Assembly (NCBI RefSeq): GCF_003114815.1
Contig: NZ_BFAZ01000009.1
Span: 1,054,001-1,118,000 of the forward strand
Source: Leptospira ellinghausenii
GTDB taxonomy: Bacteria; Spirochaetota; Leptospiria; Leptospirales; Leptospiraceae
Length of the DNA stretch: 64,000 nt
Reading direction: 5' to 3'
The notes beneath the pieces are model-generated. The model was not told where the DNA came from and did not search any database. It saw only the letters and a list, made by a program, of their open reading frames with translations. The stretch's first letter is position 1. Each line of letters begins with the position of its first letter. Positions 56,734 to 64,000 of this stretch are shown piece by piece. The translations under genes were made by a program, and so were the position numbers.

Positions 56734-58608
56734 ATGAATCCTTCCTTTTATCCCAACCAATTTGATTGTATCGTTGTAGGTGCCGGTCACGCCGGAACCG
56801 AAGCCGCTTATATCTCAGCCAAAGCAGGCCTCAAAACTTTACTCATCACAATGAACTTAGATACCATTGGGCAGATGAGTTGTAATCCTGCGATCGGCGG
56901 AATTGCCAAAGGCCATATGGTGCGAGAAGTGGATGCCCTTGGTGGTCTTATGGGTCGGGTGATCGATCAAACTGGGATTCAATTTAAAATGTTAAACACT
57001 TCAAAAGGTCCTTCTGTGTGGGCACCACGTGCACAAGCAGAGAAAAAACAATACCAACTGATGGTGAAACACCAATTGGAAAAATTAAAACACCTCTCCA
57101 TCAGGCAAGACACGGTAGAAGATTTAATTGTAGAAGGAAACCAAGTGACTGGTGTCATCACAGGTCGTGGGTTTACGTTCTATACAAACCATGTGATCTT
57201 AACCACGGGAACTTTCTTATCAAGTGTGATTCACATTGGAACTTACCAAAAAGAATCAGGAAGGATAGGCGAACCAACCACCAAAGGTTTGTCTCACACA
57301 CTGGCACGATTTGAATTGCGACTAGGTCGCTTGAAAACAGGAACCCCAGCTCGTGTTCATAAAAACTCCATCAACTTGGATGGACTTGAAATCCAAGACG
57401 GTGATGAAAACCCACGTCCGTTTTCTTTCTCCACTAAGAAGATTGATCGCAGACAAATTCCTTGTTACATCACTTACACAAACGACACCACTCATGAACT
57501 GATCAAACAAAACTTAGAATACTCACCGATGTACTCGGGTCAGATCAAAAGTGTCGGCCCAAGATATTGTCCTTCGATTGAAGATAAGGTGGTTCGTTTT
57601 GCCGAGAGAGACCGACACCAAATCTTTATCGAACCAGAAGGTTATGAAACCAATGAGATGTATCTCAATGGTGTCTCGACAAGTTTACCAGAAGAAGTGC
57701 AATGGAAGTTTTTACGAAGCATCAAAGGTTTAGAAGAAGTAGAACTCATGAGACCTGGTTATGCCATTGAATATGATTATGTAGATCCAACTGAACTCAA
57801 TCCAACTCTCGAAACAAAAAAGGTAAAAGGTCTTTATCATGCAGGCCAGATCAATGGGACCACTGGTTATGAAGAAGCGGCGGCTCAAGGACTCGTTGCA
57901 GCTTATAATGTGATTCGCTCTGTGCGAAAAGAAGAACCCATTGTATTCAAACGAAGTGAATCCTATATTGGAGTACTTGTGGATGATCTTGTCTATAAAG
58001 GTGTGGAAGATCCCTATCGTATGTTCACAAGCCGAGCCGAATATCGTCTACTACTCAGACAAGACAACGCGGACCAAAGACTCATGCAATACGGATATGA
58101 GATGGGTCTTGTAGATGAGTCTTTGTTCAACGAGATGAAAGATCGGTATGCAAGAATCGAAAAGATCAAATCACACCTTTTTGTTTCCGCAATGAAACCA
58201 TCGGAAGAACTGACGAAGGTACTGGAAGAAAAGCAAATTACAAATTATAAATTTGGCCATTCTCTTGCTTCTTTTTTGAAACGTTCGGATATCAAAATTA
58301 AAGACATTGAACCAATTGTTTCTGAACTTTCGATTTTGAATGAAGATGAGAAAGCGGTGTTGGAGATGGAAGTTAAGTATGAAGGGTATTTAAAACGTGA
58401 ACTGGAAACGATTGAGTACCGTAAGAAGTTTTTAAACTTTCAAATTCCAACCGACTTTGATTATGCAAGTGTAAAAGGTTTGAAGACAGAAGCGATTGTG
58501 AAATTGGAAAAACATCGGCCACTCAATTTAGAAACGGCGTTACATATTTCAGGTGTTGATCCATCCGATGTGGATTTACTTCTTTATCATTTGGTCGATC
58601 GAAGATAA
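56734..58608 (+). CDS. mnmG: tRNA uridine-34 modification enzyme MnmG (GidA)
   Basis: A 624-residue FAD enzyme that, with MnmE, adds the carboxymethylaminomethyl group at wobble uridine. The FAD site is [12 protein letters not shown], followed by signatures [15 protein letters not shown] and [17 protein letters not shown]. The C-terminal helical domain is present and the length is full. It is divergent from ilvE. Position next to rsmG and parAB near the origin is common. Confidence 0.96.
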   Translation: MNPSFYPNQFDCIVVGAGHAGTEAAYISAKAGLKTLLITMNLDTIGQMSCNPAIGGIAKGHMVREVDALGGLMGRVIDQTGIQFKMLNTSKGPSVWAPRAQAEKKQYQLMVKHQLEKLKHLSIRQDTVEDLIVEGNQVTGVITGRGFTFYTNHVILTTGTFLSSVIHIGTYQKESGRIGEPTTKGLSHTLARFELRLGRLKTGTPARVHKNSINLDGLEIQDGDENPRPFSFSTKKIDRRQIPCYITYTNDTTHELIKQNLEYSPMYSGQIKSVGPRYCPSIEDKVVRFAERDRHQIFIEPEGYETNEMYLNGVSTSLPEEVQWKFLRSIKGLEEVELMRPGYAIEYDYVDPTELNPTLETKKVKGLYHAGQINGTTGYEEAAAQGLVAAYNVIRSVRKEEPIVFKRSESYIGVLVDDLVYKGVEDPYRMFTSRAEYRLLLRQDNADQRLMQYGYEMGLVDESLFNEMKDRYARIEKIKSHLFVSAMKPSEELTKVLEEKQITNYKFGHSLASFLKRSDIKIKDIEPIVSELSILNEDEKAVLEMEVKYEGYLKRELETIEYRKKFLNFQIPTDFDYASVKGLKTEAIVKLEKHRPLNLETALHISGVDPSDVDLLLYHLVDRR

Positions 58609-58666
58609 ACGAGAGGAATCTTTTTCATCCAATCGGCTCATCTTTTACGAAACGAGCGTTGATTCT

Positions 58667-58698
58667 AAACCAAGGAGATTTCCCTTCTTGGTTTTTTT
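58667..58698 (+). terminator. Rho-independent terminator after mnmG
   Basis: Arms AAACCAAG (58667-58674) and CTTGGTTT (58687-58694) form an 8-bp stem, followed by a run of T to 58698. It lies 58 bases after the mnmG stop. Confidence 0.8.
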
Positions 58699-59022
58699 AT
58701 GCCTAAAGGGACTCACTAGAGTTTTAAGAAAACGTAATCATCAAGAGCAGTTTTGATCAAAGGAGATGCAGAATTGTTTTTAAGATTAAGAATAAGCAAG
58801 CCTCTCCTTTTCGATGTGTAATCAAAGAGAACAGATAATTACAAAAGTAAACTTTGCTGTGACTCCGGGTTGGATGATTCAGAATCAATTGAATTTATAT
58901 TTTAAATTTTAAAATGGATTCTTTGAAGATGAAAGCAAGGTGTTAGACAGGACAACAAGAGATGAATTGTTTTCGAAAACTGTTCCATTTGAGAGGAATG
59001 AACAGTTTAGTTTCGAATGACT

Positions 59023-59055
59023 TTCGCTGGCAAAACTTTTTACCTTGCCAACGAA
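59023..59055 (-). terminator. Hairpin after the YwqK-like gene
   Basis: TTCGCTGGCAA (59023-59033) and TTGCCAACGAA (59045-59055) pair at ten of eleven positions, and in minus-strand RNA the eleventh is a G-U pair. It lies 27 bases past the stop of the minus-strand gene. There is no U-run, so it may be only a stabilising hairpin. Confidence 0.4.
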
Positions 59056-59081
59056 AATGTATTTCTGGGTGACTTTAAAAC

Positions 59082-59807
59082 TCAGTCATAAACAAGGACA
59101 TGTGTTTTCTCTAGGATCCAATTGTCTCCCTGTTTCACGTGAAACGAGTGGGATTCTAAACTTCCATCAGCCTTATATTTCAATTTGTGAACTCTACGGT
59201 TTTCGCCTTGGAAAAATTCTCTTTCGACTAAGTTTCCTTTCGGATCAAATTTGAAGTGGATTTCACCAAGACCTTTCTTTTTATCGTCTGTTAAAAATTG
59301 GATTTGTACATTAGGTCTTTTCGGATCAATTTCAAAACGAAAGGATTCTGTGTCTTTGGTTTCTAAGTTTTTTCCTTCAGCAGCAAAGACGTTCCCATCT
59401 CCGTCGCTTTCAATGGAATAAACCATTACGAGTTTTCCTTCTGCATCTTTTACATTCATTTTCTTCAAAGCCCGACCTTTGAATTGGAAGTCCTTACGTT
59501 CAACAAGGTGACCACCATTATCATACACTTCTTCGCTGGTTAATAATCCATCTGTGTAGCGAAAAGTAGTCTTACCATCACCCTTCCCTTCTTTGTCTGA
59601 ATAAGTTTCAGCGATTAATTTTCCATCAGAGTTGTATTCATATTCTGCGACATAAATCACTTGGCCTTCTGCATTACGAACGATCTCTTTGTTTGGAACT
59701 TTTTTAACTTTTTTAAAGATGTAGGCATCTTTGTGGGACCATTTGCCTGGAGTGTAACCTAAGATGGGAAAGGATACGATGATGAAAAAAATAAACAATC
59801 GAAACAT
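59082..59807 (-). CDS. Exported YwqK/MORN-like repeat protein
   Basis: A 241-residue protein with a signal peptide (MFRLFIFFIIVSFPILGY). I chose the ATG at 59807 because GGAG lies nine bases upstream and it avoids overlapping the divergent rsmG; a frame to 59906 is also open. The mature part is built of short strand repeats such as YEYNSDGKLIAETY, TFRYTDGLLTSEEVY and FKFDPKGNLVEREFF, the look of YwqK/RHS-like or MORN-type repeats. Function unknown. It encloses a parS-like site at 59131-59146. Confidence 0.7.
   Translation of the reverse strand: MFRLFIFFIIVSFPILGYTPGKWSHKDAYIFKKVKKVPNKEIVRNAEGQVIYVAEYEYNSDGKLIAETYSDKEGKGDGKTTFRYTDGLLTSEEVYDNGGHLVERKDFQFKGRALKKMNVKDAEGKLVMVYSIESDGDGNVFAAEGKNLETKDTESFRFEIDPKRPNVQIQFLTDDKKKGLGEIHFKFDPKGNLVEREFFQGENRRVHKLKYKADGSLESHSFHVKQGDNWILEKTHVLVYD
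59131..59146. promoter_or_regulatory. parS-like site 1 (one mismatch)
   Basis: TGTTTCACGTGAAACG differs from the perfect 16-bp parS palindrome in its last base. It lies inside the YwqK-like gene (where it encodes FHVK-type residues), about 1.5 kb from parA. Confidence 0.8.
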
Positions 59808-59865
59808 GGAAATGATTTCTCCTACAGGAGACATCGGCGAAATTCTATAAAACGATAATACGATT

Positions 59866-60609
59866 ATGTCAGAAAAAACCATCCAAGAAGAAATCCAATC
59901 AATCATCCCAGAACTCTTTCCATTAATCGAACCAGAATTTGATTGGGAGCTTGTTAAAAACTTTTATGAGTTTTTAAAACGAGATAATGAGAAAGGAGGA
60001 TTCTTTTCCAGAAACGATTCAGAAAAGATTCTAGAGAGACATATTCTGGAATCGATGATCTTTGTTTGGAAATTGAAAACTACAGGATATGTTTCACGTG
60101 AAACAAATGTAGCTGATGTCGGAACAGGACCAGGGCTGCCTGGATTTCTATTTGCTCTCTTGAAAAAAGCACCTCACGTCTTCTTGGTAGATTCTCAAAA
60201 AAGAAAATTAGCTTTATTGGAGACGGAAGTCGCTTCTGGAGGACTTACTAAAGTTTCAAAACGTATTGAGTTTATCTATGCACGCACGGAAGAGATCAAT
60301 TCCAATTTCGATGTAGTCACTTCCAGAGCAATGGTTCCCTATCCTTACATCGCTGAAGTCACTACCCGGATGGTGAAACAGAAAGGAATCTTATGTCCCT
60401 TTCTTGCACAACCGTATACAGATTTGGACAAAGAAGCAGAGGTTCTTACGAATAACGGATTTATGATGAAAAAAGAAATTCCCATTCCTGAATTAGAGTT
60501 TGTTGGAAAGAGACATATCAAAATACTGCAAAAGAATTCACTTCCGAAAAAGGGATACCCCCGCGACTGGAAAGAAATCGTAAAGGAGACAAAAAACAAG
60601 AATGGGTAA
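59866..60609 (+). CDS. rsmG: 16S rRNA 7-methylguanosine methyltransferase RsmG (GidB)
   Basis: A 247-residue SAM-dependent enzyme that methylates G527 of 16S rRNA. The SAM motif is [12 protein letters not shown] (82-93) and VTSRAM is the conserved later strand motif. N-terminal ERHILES is also typical. Its stop overlaps the parA start by eight bases. A perfect parS is embedded in it, giving residues YVSRET. The order mnmG-rsmG-parA-parB is a common bacterial origin arrangement. Confidence 0.94.
   Translation: MSEKTIQEEIQSIIPELFPLIEPEFDWELVKNFYEFLKRDNEKGGFFSRNDSEKILERHILESMIFVWKLKTTGYVSRETNVADVGTGPGLPGFLFALLKKAPHVFLVDSQKRKLALLETEVASGGLTKVSKRIEFIYARTEEINSNFDVVTSRAMVPYPYIAEVTTRMVKQKGILCPFLAQPYTDLDKEAEVLTNNGFMMKKEIPIPELEFVGKRHIKILQKNSLPKKGYPRDWKEIVKETKNKNG
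60090..60105. promoter_or_regulatory. parS site 2 (perfect palindrome)
   Basis: TGTTTCACGTGAAACA is identical to the 16-bp chromosomal parS consensus known from Bacillus. It lies inside rsmG, about 0.5 kb upstream of parA. Confidence 0.93.
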
Positions 60610-61363
60610 AATCGTATCGATCAGTAACCAAAAGGGTGGCGTTGGCAAAACAACAACTGCGATCAACTTAGCATCCAATCTTGTTGATCTGGGAAAAAAA
60701 GTTCTTCTGCTTGATATAGATCCACAAGGCAATTCTGGATCTGGACTTGGTTTAGAAGTGCAGTCACTGAATAAAACAACCTATGAAGTGATGATTGGAG
60801 AGTTATCAGCAAGAGAAGCGATCCAAAAAACCTTTGTTCCAAATCTAGACATCATTCCTTCGAACATCAACCTCTCCGGACTTGAAGTAGACTTTCTTGG
60901 GATCGAGAAAAAAGAATTCAAACTCAAAGATGCTCTTGCTTCCATCAAAGAATCTTATGATTATATTTTAATCGATTGTCCTCCTTCTCTTGGGGTCTTA
61001 ACCATCAATGCACTTTGTGCTTCTCAATCGGTGATGATCACTTTGCAAACAGAGTACTTCGCACTCGAAGGACTTTCACAACTCATGAGAATTATTTCCT
61101 TAGTGCAGTCACAATGGAATCCATCTCTTGCACTTGAAGGTGTTCTTCTTACTATGTATGACAAACGAACGAACCTCGCAAACCAAGTTGCAGATGATGT
61201 TAGAAACTATTTCAAAGAAAAAGTTTATGAAACTGTCATTCCTCGAAATGTAAAATTATCAGAAGCACCTTCCTTTGGAAAACCAATCAACTATTATGAT
61301 CCTGATGGCGTTGGTGCAAAAAGTTATAAAAGTTTAGCGGAAGAAATTGTAGGGAGGGCATAA
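60602..61363 (+). CDS. parA: Chromosome-partitioning ATPase ParA (Soj)
   Basis: A 253-residue deviant Walker ATPase. The P-loop KGGVGKTT is at 11-18, with [13 protein letters not shown] and [16 protein letters not shown]. There is no N-terminal DNA-binding extension, as in chromosomal (type Ib/Soj) ParA. It binds nucleoid DNA and moves ParB-parS complexes. It overlaps rsmG and is followed by parB four bases later. Confidence 0.96.
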   Translation: MGKIVSISNQKGGVGKTTTAINLASNLVDLGKKVLLLDIDPQGNSGSGLGLEVQSLNKTTYEVMIGELSAREAIQKTFVPNLDIIPSNINLSGLEVDFLGIEKKEFKLKDALASIKESYDYILIDCPPSLGVLTINALCASQSVMITLQTEYFALEGLSQLMRIISLVQSQWNPSLALEGVLLTMYDKRTNLANQVADDVRNYFKEKVYETVIPRNVKLSEAPSFGKPINYYDPDGVGAKSYKSLAEEIVGRA

Positions 61364-61366
61364 GTA

Positions 61367-62263
61367 ATGGCACTCGGCAAAGGAAAAGTTTTAGGAAGAG
61401 GACTTGGTAATTTAATTCCAGTTAATGAGAACAATGTTGAAATTTCTAAGGACGAACAATCAGGACTTCGTGAAATCAAAGTAACTGAAATATCACCAAA
61501 CCCTCACCAACCTAGAAAACAATTTTCAGACGCATCCATCCAAGAGTTATCCAATACAATTGTTGAACATGGTGTGATCCAACCAATCGTTGTTCAAAAA
61601 AATCCATCCGGTTCTGGGTTTCTTTTGGTGGCTGGGGAAAGAAGGTTACGTGCGTGTAAACTGGCTGGTTTTGCAAAAATTCCTGCCATCGTTCGTGATC
61701 TTTCCGAAGCAGACATGATGGAACTTGCTCTCATTGAAAATATCCAAAGAGAAAATTTAAATCCAATGGATGAAGCTTATGCTTACCAAGCTATCATCGA
61801 CAAACGAGGGTTAAAGATAACAGATCTTGCGACTCGTGTGGGAAAAAACAGAGCAACGATTTCCAATTTGATCCGACTCCTTGCATTACCAAAACCTTTA
61901 CAAGATTGGGTCAAAGAAGGAAAACTTTCGGAAGGACAAGCACGCCCTCTTCTTTCGATTCCGGATGCTAAAAAACAATTTGAAGTCGCACAAAAGGTGA
62001 TCGCTGAAGGTTGGAATGTTCGCGAGGTTGAAAACTATGTTTCTAATCTTTTGAACCCAGAAAAAAAATCCAGTTCCTCGACCAGTGTATCGGATAAACG
62101 TGATGCTAGTATTGTAAAACTAGAAACAAAGTTAAGAAACAAATTTAGTTCCAAGGTGGAAGTGTCCCACAATGAAACCAATGGCAAAGGTAAAATTGTT
62201 TTTTCCTATGCCAACCTAAGTGATATGGAAAGAATTTTAGAGCAACTCGGTGTGAAATTGTAA
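61367..62263 (+). CDS. parB: Chromosome-partitioning protein ParB (Spo0J)
   Basis: A 298-residue CTP-dependent DNA clamp. The N-terminal domain has the CTP box GERRLRACKLAG and ENIQRENLNPMDEA. A helix-turn-helix (LATRVGKNRATISNLIRLL) recognises parS, and the C-terminal part dimerises. Its ligand sites lie just upstream. Its end overlaps the convergent ABC transporter by 27 bases. Confidence 0.96.
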   Translation: MALGKGKVLGRGLGNLIPVNENNVEISKDEQSGLREIKVTEISPNPHQPRKQFSDASIQELSNTIVEHGVIQPIVVQKNPSGSGFLLVAGERRLRACKLAGFAKIPAIVRDLSEADMMELALIENIQRENLNPMDEAYAYQAIIDKRGLKITDLATRVGKNRATISNLIRLLALPKPLQDWVKEGKLSEGQARPLLSIPDAKKQFEVAQKVIAEGWNVREVENYVSNLLNPEKKSSSSTSVSDKRDASIVKLETKLRNKFSSKVEVSHNETNGKGKIVFSYANLSDMERILEQLGVKL

Positions 62264-64000
62264 TTTCGCTAAACGCTCATACAACTCACTTGTTCGTAAG
62301 AGTTCGTCGTGTGTTCCAACGGACTCAATTTCTCCTTCCTTAATCACAACAATTTGATCTGATTTCACAACTGTTGAGAGACGATGTGCAATCATGATAG
62401 TTGTCCTTTCCTTCACTAAAAAATCCAAAGCTCTTTGGATCATCTGTTCGGATTCTGAATCAAGTGCTGATGTTGCTTCATCAAGTAGAAGGATTCTTGG
62501 ATTACGAAGGATGGCTCTTGCGATAGCGATCCTTTGTTTTTGTCCTCCAGATAATCTTGTTCCCAAGTGTCCTAAGTTAGTATCAAAACCATCTGGTAAC
62601 TGGTTAAAAAATTCCATCACATAAGCATTTTCTGCTGCAGTTTGGATCTCTTCGAAACTAGCAGTTGGTTTTCCATAAGCAATATTCTCTCGGAGTGTTC
62701 CACTGAAAAGAATTGGTTGTTGGGGAACAAATCCAATGAGTGATCGTAAGTCTTCTAAATCTAAATCTTTAATATTGATTCCGCCGATGGAAATGGAACC
62801 TGAAGTTGGGTCATAAAAACGAAGTATGAGTTCGAATAACGTACTCTTTCCTCCTCCTGATGGTCCAACAAGTGCTGTAGTTTTATTGGCAGGAATTTCT
62901 AAATTGATTCCTTTGATGGCCTTTGTTTCGGGACGAGAAGGATACGAAAATGTTAAATCCTTTAAAAGGATCGTAAGTCCATTTTGTTTCTCTGAAACGT
63001 TATTTAAAACTGCAGAGTTTTGGTAATGGTATACTTCTGAAATAGGCTTTGGATGAATGGGACCTTTGATTTCCGATTCGGATAACAAGAGTTCCATGAG
63101 TCTTTCTGTGGCACCTGCTGCTCTTTGTAAATCACCCAGAACTTCGGAAACGGCTCCGACACTGTTAGCTACCATAATGGCATAAAAGGAAAACGCGATG
63201 AGTTCTCCCCCTGTGATTTTTCCTTCGAGGACATCAGTTCCTCCCACCCATAACATAAAACTAATTCCTGTAAGAATGAATAAAATGACAGTCCCGATCA
63301 GAAGTGCTCGTTGTCTGATCCTTGCAACAGCAACGGTAAAAGCGTCTTCCACTGTTTTGGAGAATACATCGATATCAACTTTTTGGTGGTGGAAAGATTG
63401 TAAGATTTTGATGTTGAGAAGGGATTCACTTACATATGTTCCAATATTTGCAATTTTATCCTGAGTGTTTCGGGAAAGGTTTCTCACTCGTTTTCCGTAG
63501 AAAAGAATTGGAAACACAATGAAGGGAACGCTGATAAGGACTATCATCGTAAGTTTTGCGTTGGTGATAAAAAGAAAAATAATCCCACCTACAAACATCA
63601 AAATATTTCGGAGGGCAATGGAGGCAGATGACCCAATGACCGTTTGGATGAGAGTGGTGTCGGTTGTAATCCTAGATTGGATTTCCCCGGGAGAGTTGGA
63701 TTCAAAAAAACTGGGATGGATGAAGATGATGTGTTTGAATACATCAATGCGAATGTCAGAAGCAACTCTTTCACCGATCCATGAAACTGTATAATGGCGA
63801 ATGTAGGTTCCAATTGCGAGTAGGATTCCAACGAAAATGATGAAGACAAGTGCATAACCTAATTCTTGTTTGGATTTAGCTGAAAATCCTGCATCTACCA
63901 AATGGCGTAATCCTTGGCCTAGACCCAAAGTAACTCCCGCTGTGAAAAGGAGTGCAAACGAAGACAGGATCATTTGGATTCGGTATGGTCTTAAATAGGA
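62237..64000 (-). CDS. ABC exporter, MsbA/MdlB-type (5' end beyond window)
   Basis: At least 587 codons; the frame is still open at the right edge (SYLRPYRIQ precedes the first internal Met at 63973), so the true start is outside. Six transmembrane segments occupy about the first 300 residues, with ESNSPGEIQSRITTDT (coupling region). The ATPase domain has GPSGGGKST (Walker A), LSGGQKQRIAIARAI (signature), LLLDEATSALD (Walker B) and IAHRLSTV (H-loop). It is a homodimeric exporter of lipids or drugs, substrate unknown. The stop overlaps parB. It is a different gene from the one at the left edge. Confidence 0.93.
   Translation of the reverse strand, partial: SYLRPYRIQMILSSFALLFTAGVTLGLGQGLRHLVDAGFSAKSKQELGYALVFIIFVGILLAIGTYIRHYTVSWIGERVASDIRIDVFKHIIFIHPSFFESNSPGEIQSRITTDTTLIQTVIGSSASIALRNILMFVGGIIFLFITNAKLTMIVLISVPFIVFPILFYGKRVRNLSRNTQDKIANIGTYVSESLLNIKILQSFHHQKVDIDVFSKTVEDAFTVAVARIRQRALLIGTVILFILTGISFMLWVGGTDVLEGKITGGELIAFSFYAIMVANSVGAVSEVLGDLQRAAGATERLMELLLSESEIKGPIHPKPISEVYHYQNSAVLNNVSEKQNGLTILLKDLTFSYPSRPETKAIKGINLEIPANKTTALVGPSGGGKSTLFELILRFYDPTSGSISIGGINIKDLDLEDLRSLIGFVPQQPILFSGTLRENIAYGKPTASFEEIQTAAENAYVMEFFNQLPDGFDTNLGHLGTRLSGGQKQRIAIARAILRNPRILLLDEATSALDSESEQMIQRALDFLVKERTTIMIAHRLSTVVKSDQIVVIKEGEIESVGTHDELLRTSELYERLAKLQFHTELL

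Larger units (their letters stand above)
58609..59081. other. Gene-free stretch of 473 bases
   Basis: Between mnmG and the convergent YwqK-like gene. It contains the mnmG terminator (58667-58698) and a hairpin at 59023-59055. The rest (58700-59020) shows no convincing coding frame, promoter or RNA signature that I can support; a 67-codon frame at 58553-58756 starts inside mnmG and has no ribosome site. Confidence 0.6.

Noticed and set aside
58553..58756. A 67-codon frame across the mnmG end
   Set aside because: It begins inside mnmG, has no ribosome site, and covers a terminator hairpin.
59808..59906. Longer start of the YwqK-like protein
   Set aside because: It would overlap rsmG, and the internal ATG has a good ribosome site directly followed by a signal peptide.

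Overview
This window is a spirochaete chromosome segment. I assign it to Leptospira, probably the saprophytic branch. The evidence is a clear orthologue of the leptospiral outer-membrane lipoprotein LipL21, the clustered order dnaA-dnaN-recF-dciA-gyrB-gyrA, many loose spirochaetal lipoboxes on secreted proteins, frequent TTG starts, and an iron superoxide dismutase, which as far as I recall the pathogenic leptospires lack. No tRNA, rRNA, CRISPR array, insertion sequence, prophage or defence island is visible. The segment looks like ordinary core chromosome around the replication origin.

Layout. 1-9.4 kb: the start of an ABC exporter, a glutamine amidotransferase, an acyl-CoA dehydrogenase, YebC, a small membrane protein, a degenerate GGDEF/EAL protein paired with a non-phosphorylatable receiver protein, an enoyl-CoA hydratase, an M23 peptidase and FabG. 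9.4-20.5 kb: purB, an esterase and a DODA-type dioxygenase, small stress or unknown proteins, adenosine deaminase, a sugar aminotransferase, and a secreted-protein group (putative lipoprotein, beta-propeller protein, site-2-type protease). 20.6-30.5 kb: cysE, lipoproteins, trpG-trpE, Fe-SOD, an inositol-phosphatase-like enzyme and a GH42 beta-galactosidase. 30.5-43.6 kb: hslO-tsaE-tsaB-rnr, two divergent lipoprotein hydrolases with overlapping 5' ends, a YrdC-like protein, an SDR, maf, holA and a Fis-type regulator with a secreted partner.

43.7-64 kb is the origin domain. lipL21 comes first. It is followed on the minus strand by pilZ, dus, gyrA, gyrB, dciA, recF, dnaN, a putative oriC (AT-rich tract plus near-consensus DnaA boxes), dnaA, holB and ilvE. 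On the plus strand lie mnmG, rsmG, parA and parB. Two parS-like palindromes sit inside coding DNA just upstream of parAB, so the initiation (DnaA, oriC, DciA), clamp (DnaN, HolA, HolB), topology (GyrAB) and segregation (ParAB-parS) functions lie close together.

The most useful second-look items are: the parS pair; the DnaA-box cluster; the degenerate EAL and pseudo-receiver couple; an 18-bp perfect palindrome in a divergent promoter region; two places where divergent lipoprotein or secreted-protein genes overlap head to head; and a gene whose likely lipoprotein signal lies upstream of its first TTG start. Functions are assigned by reading motifs only; no database search was possible.
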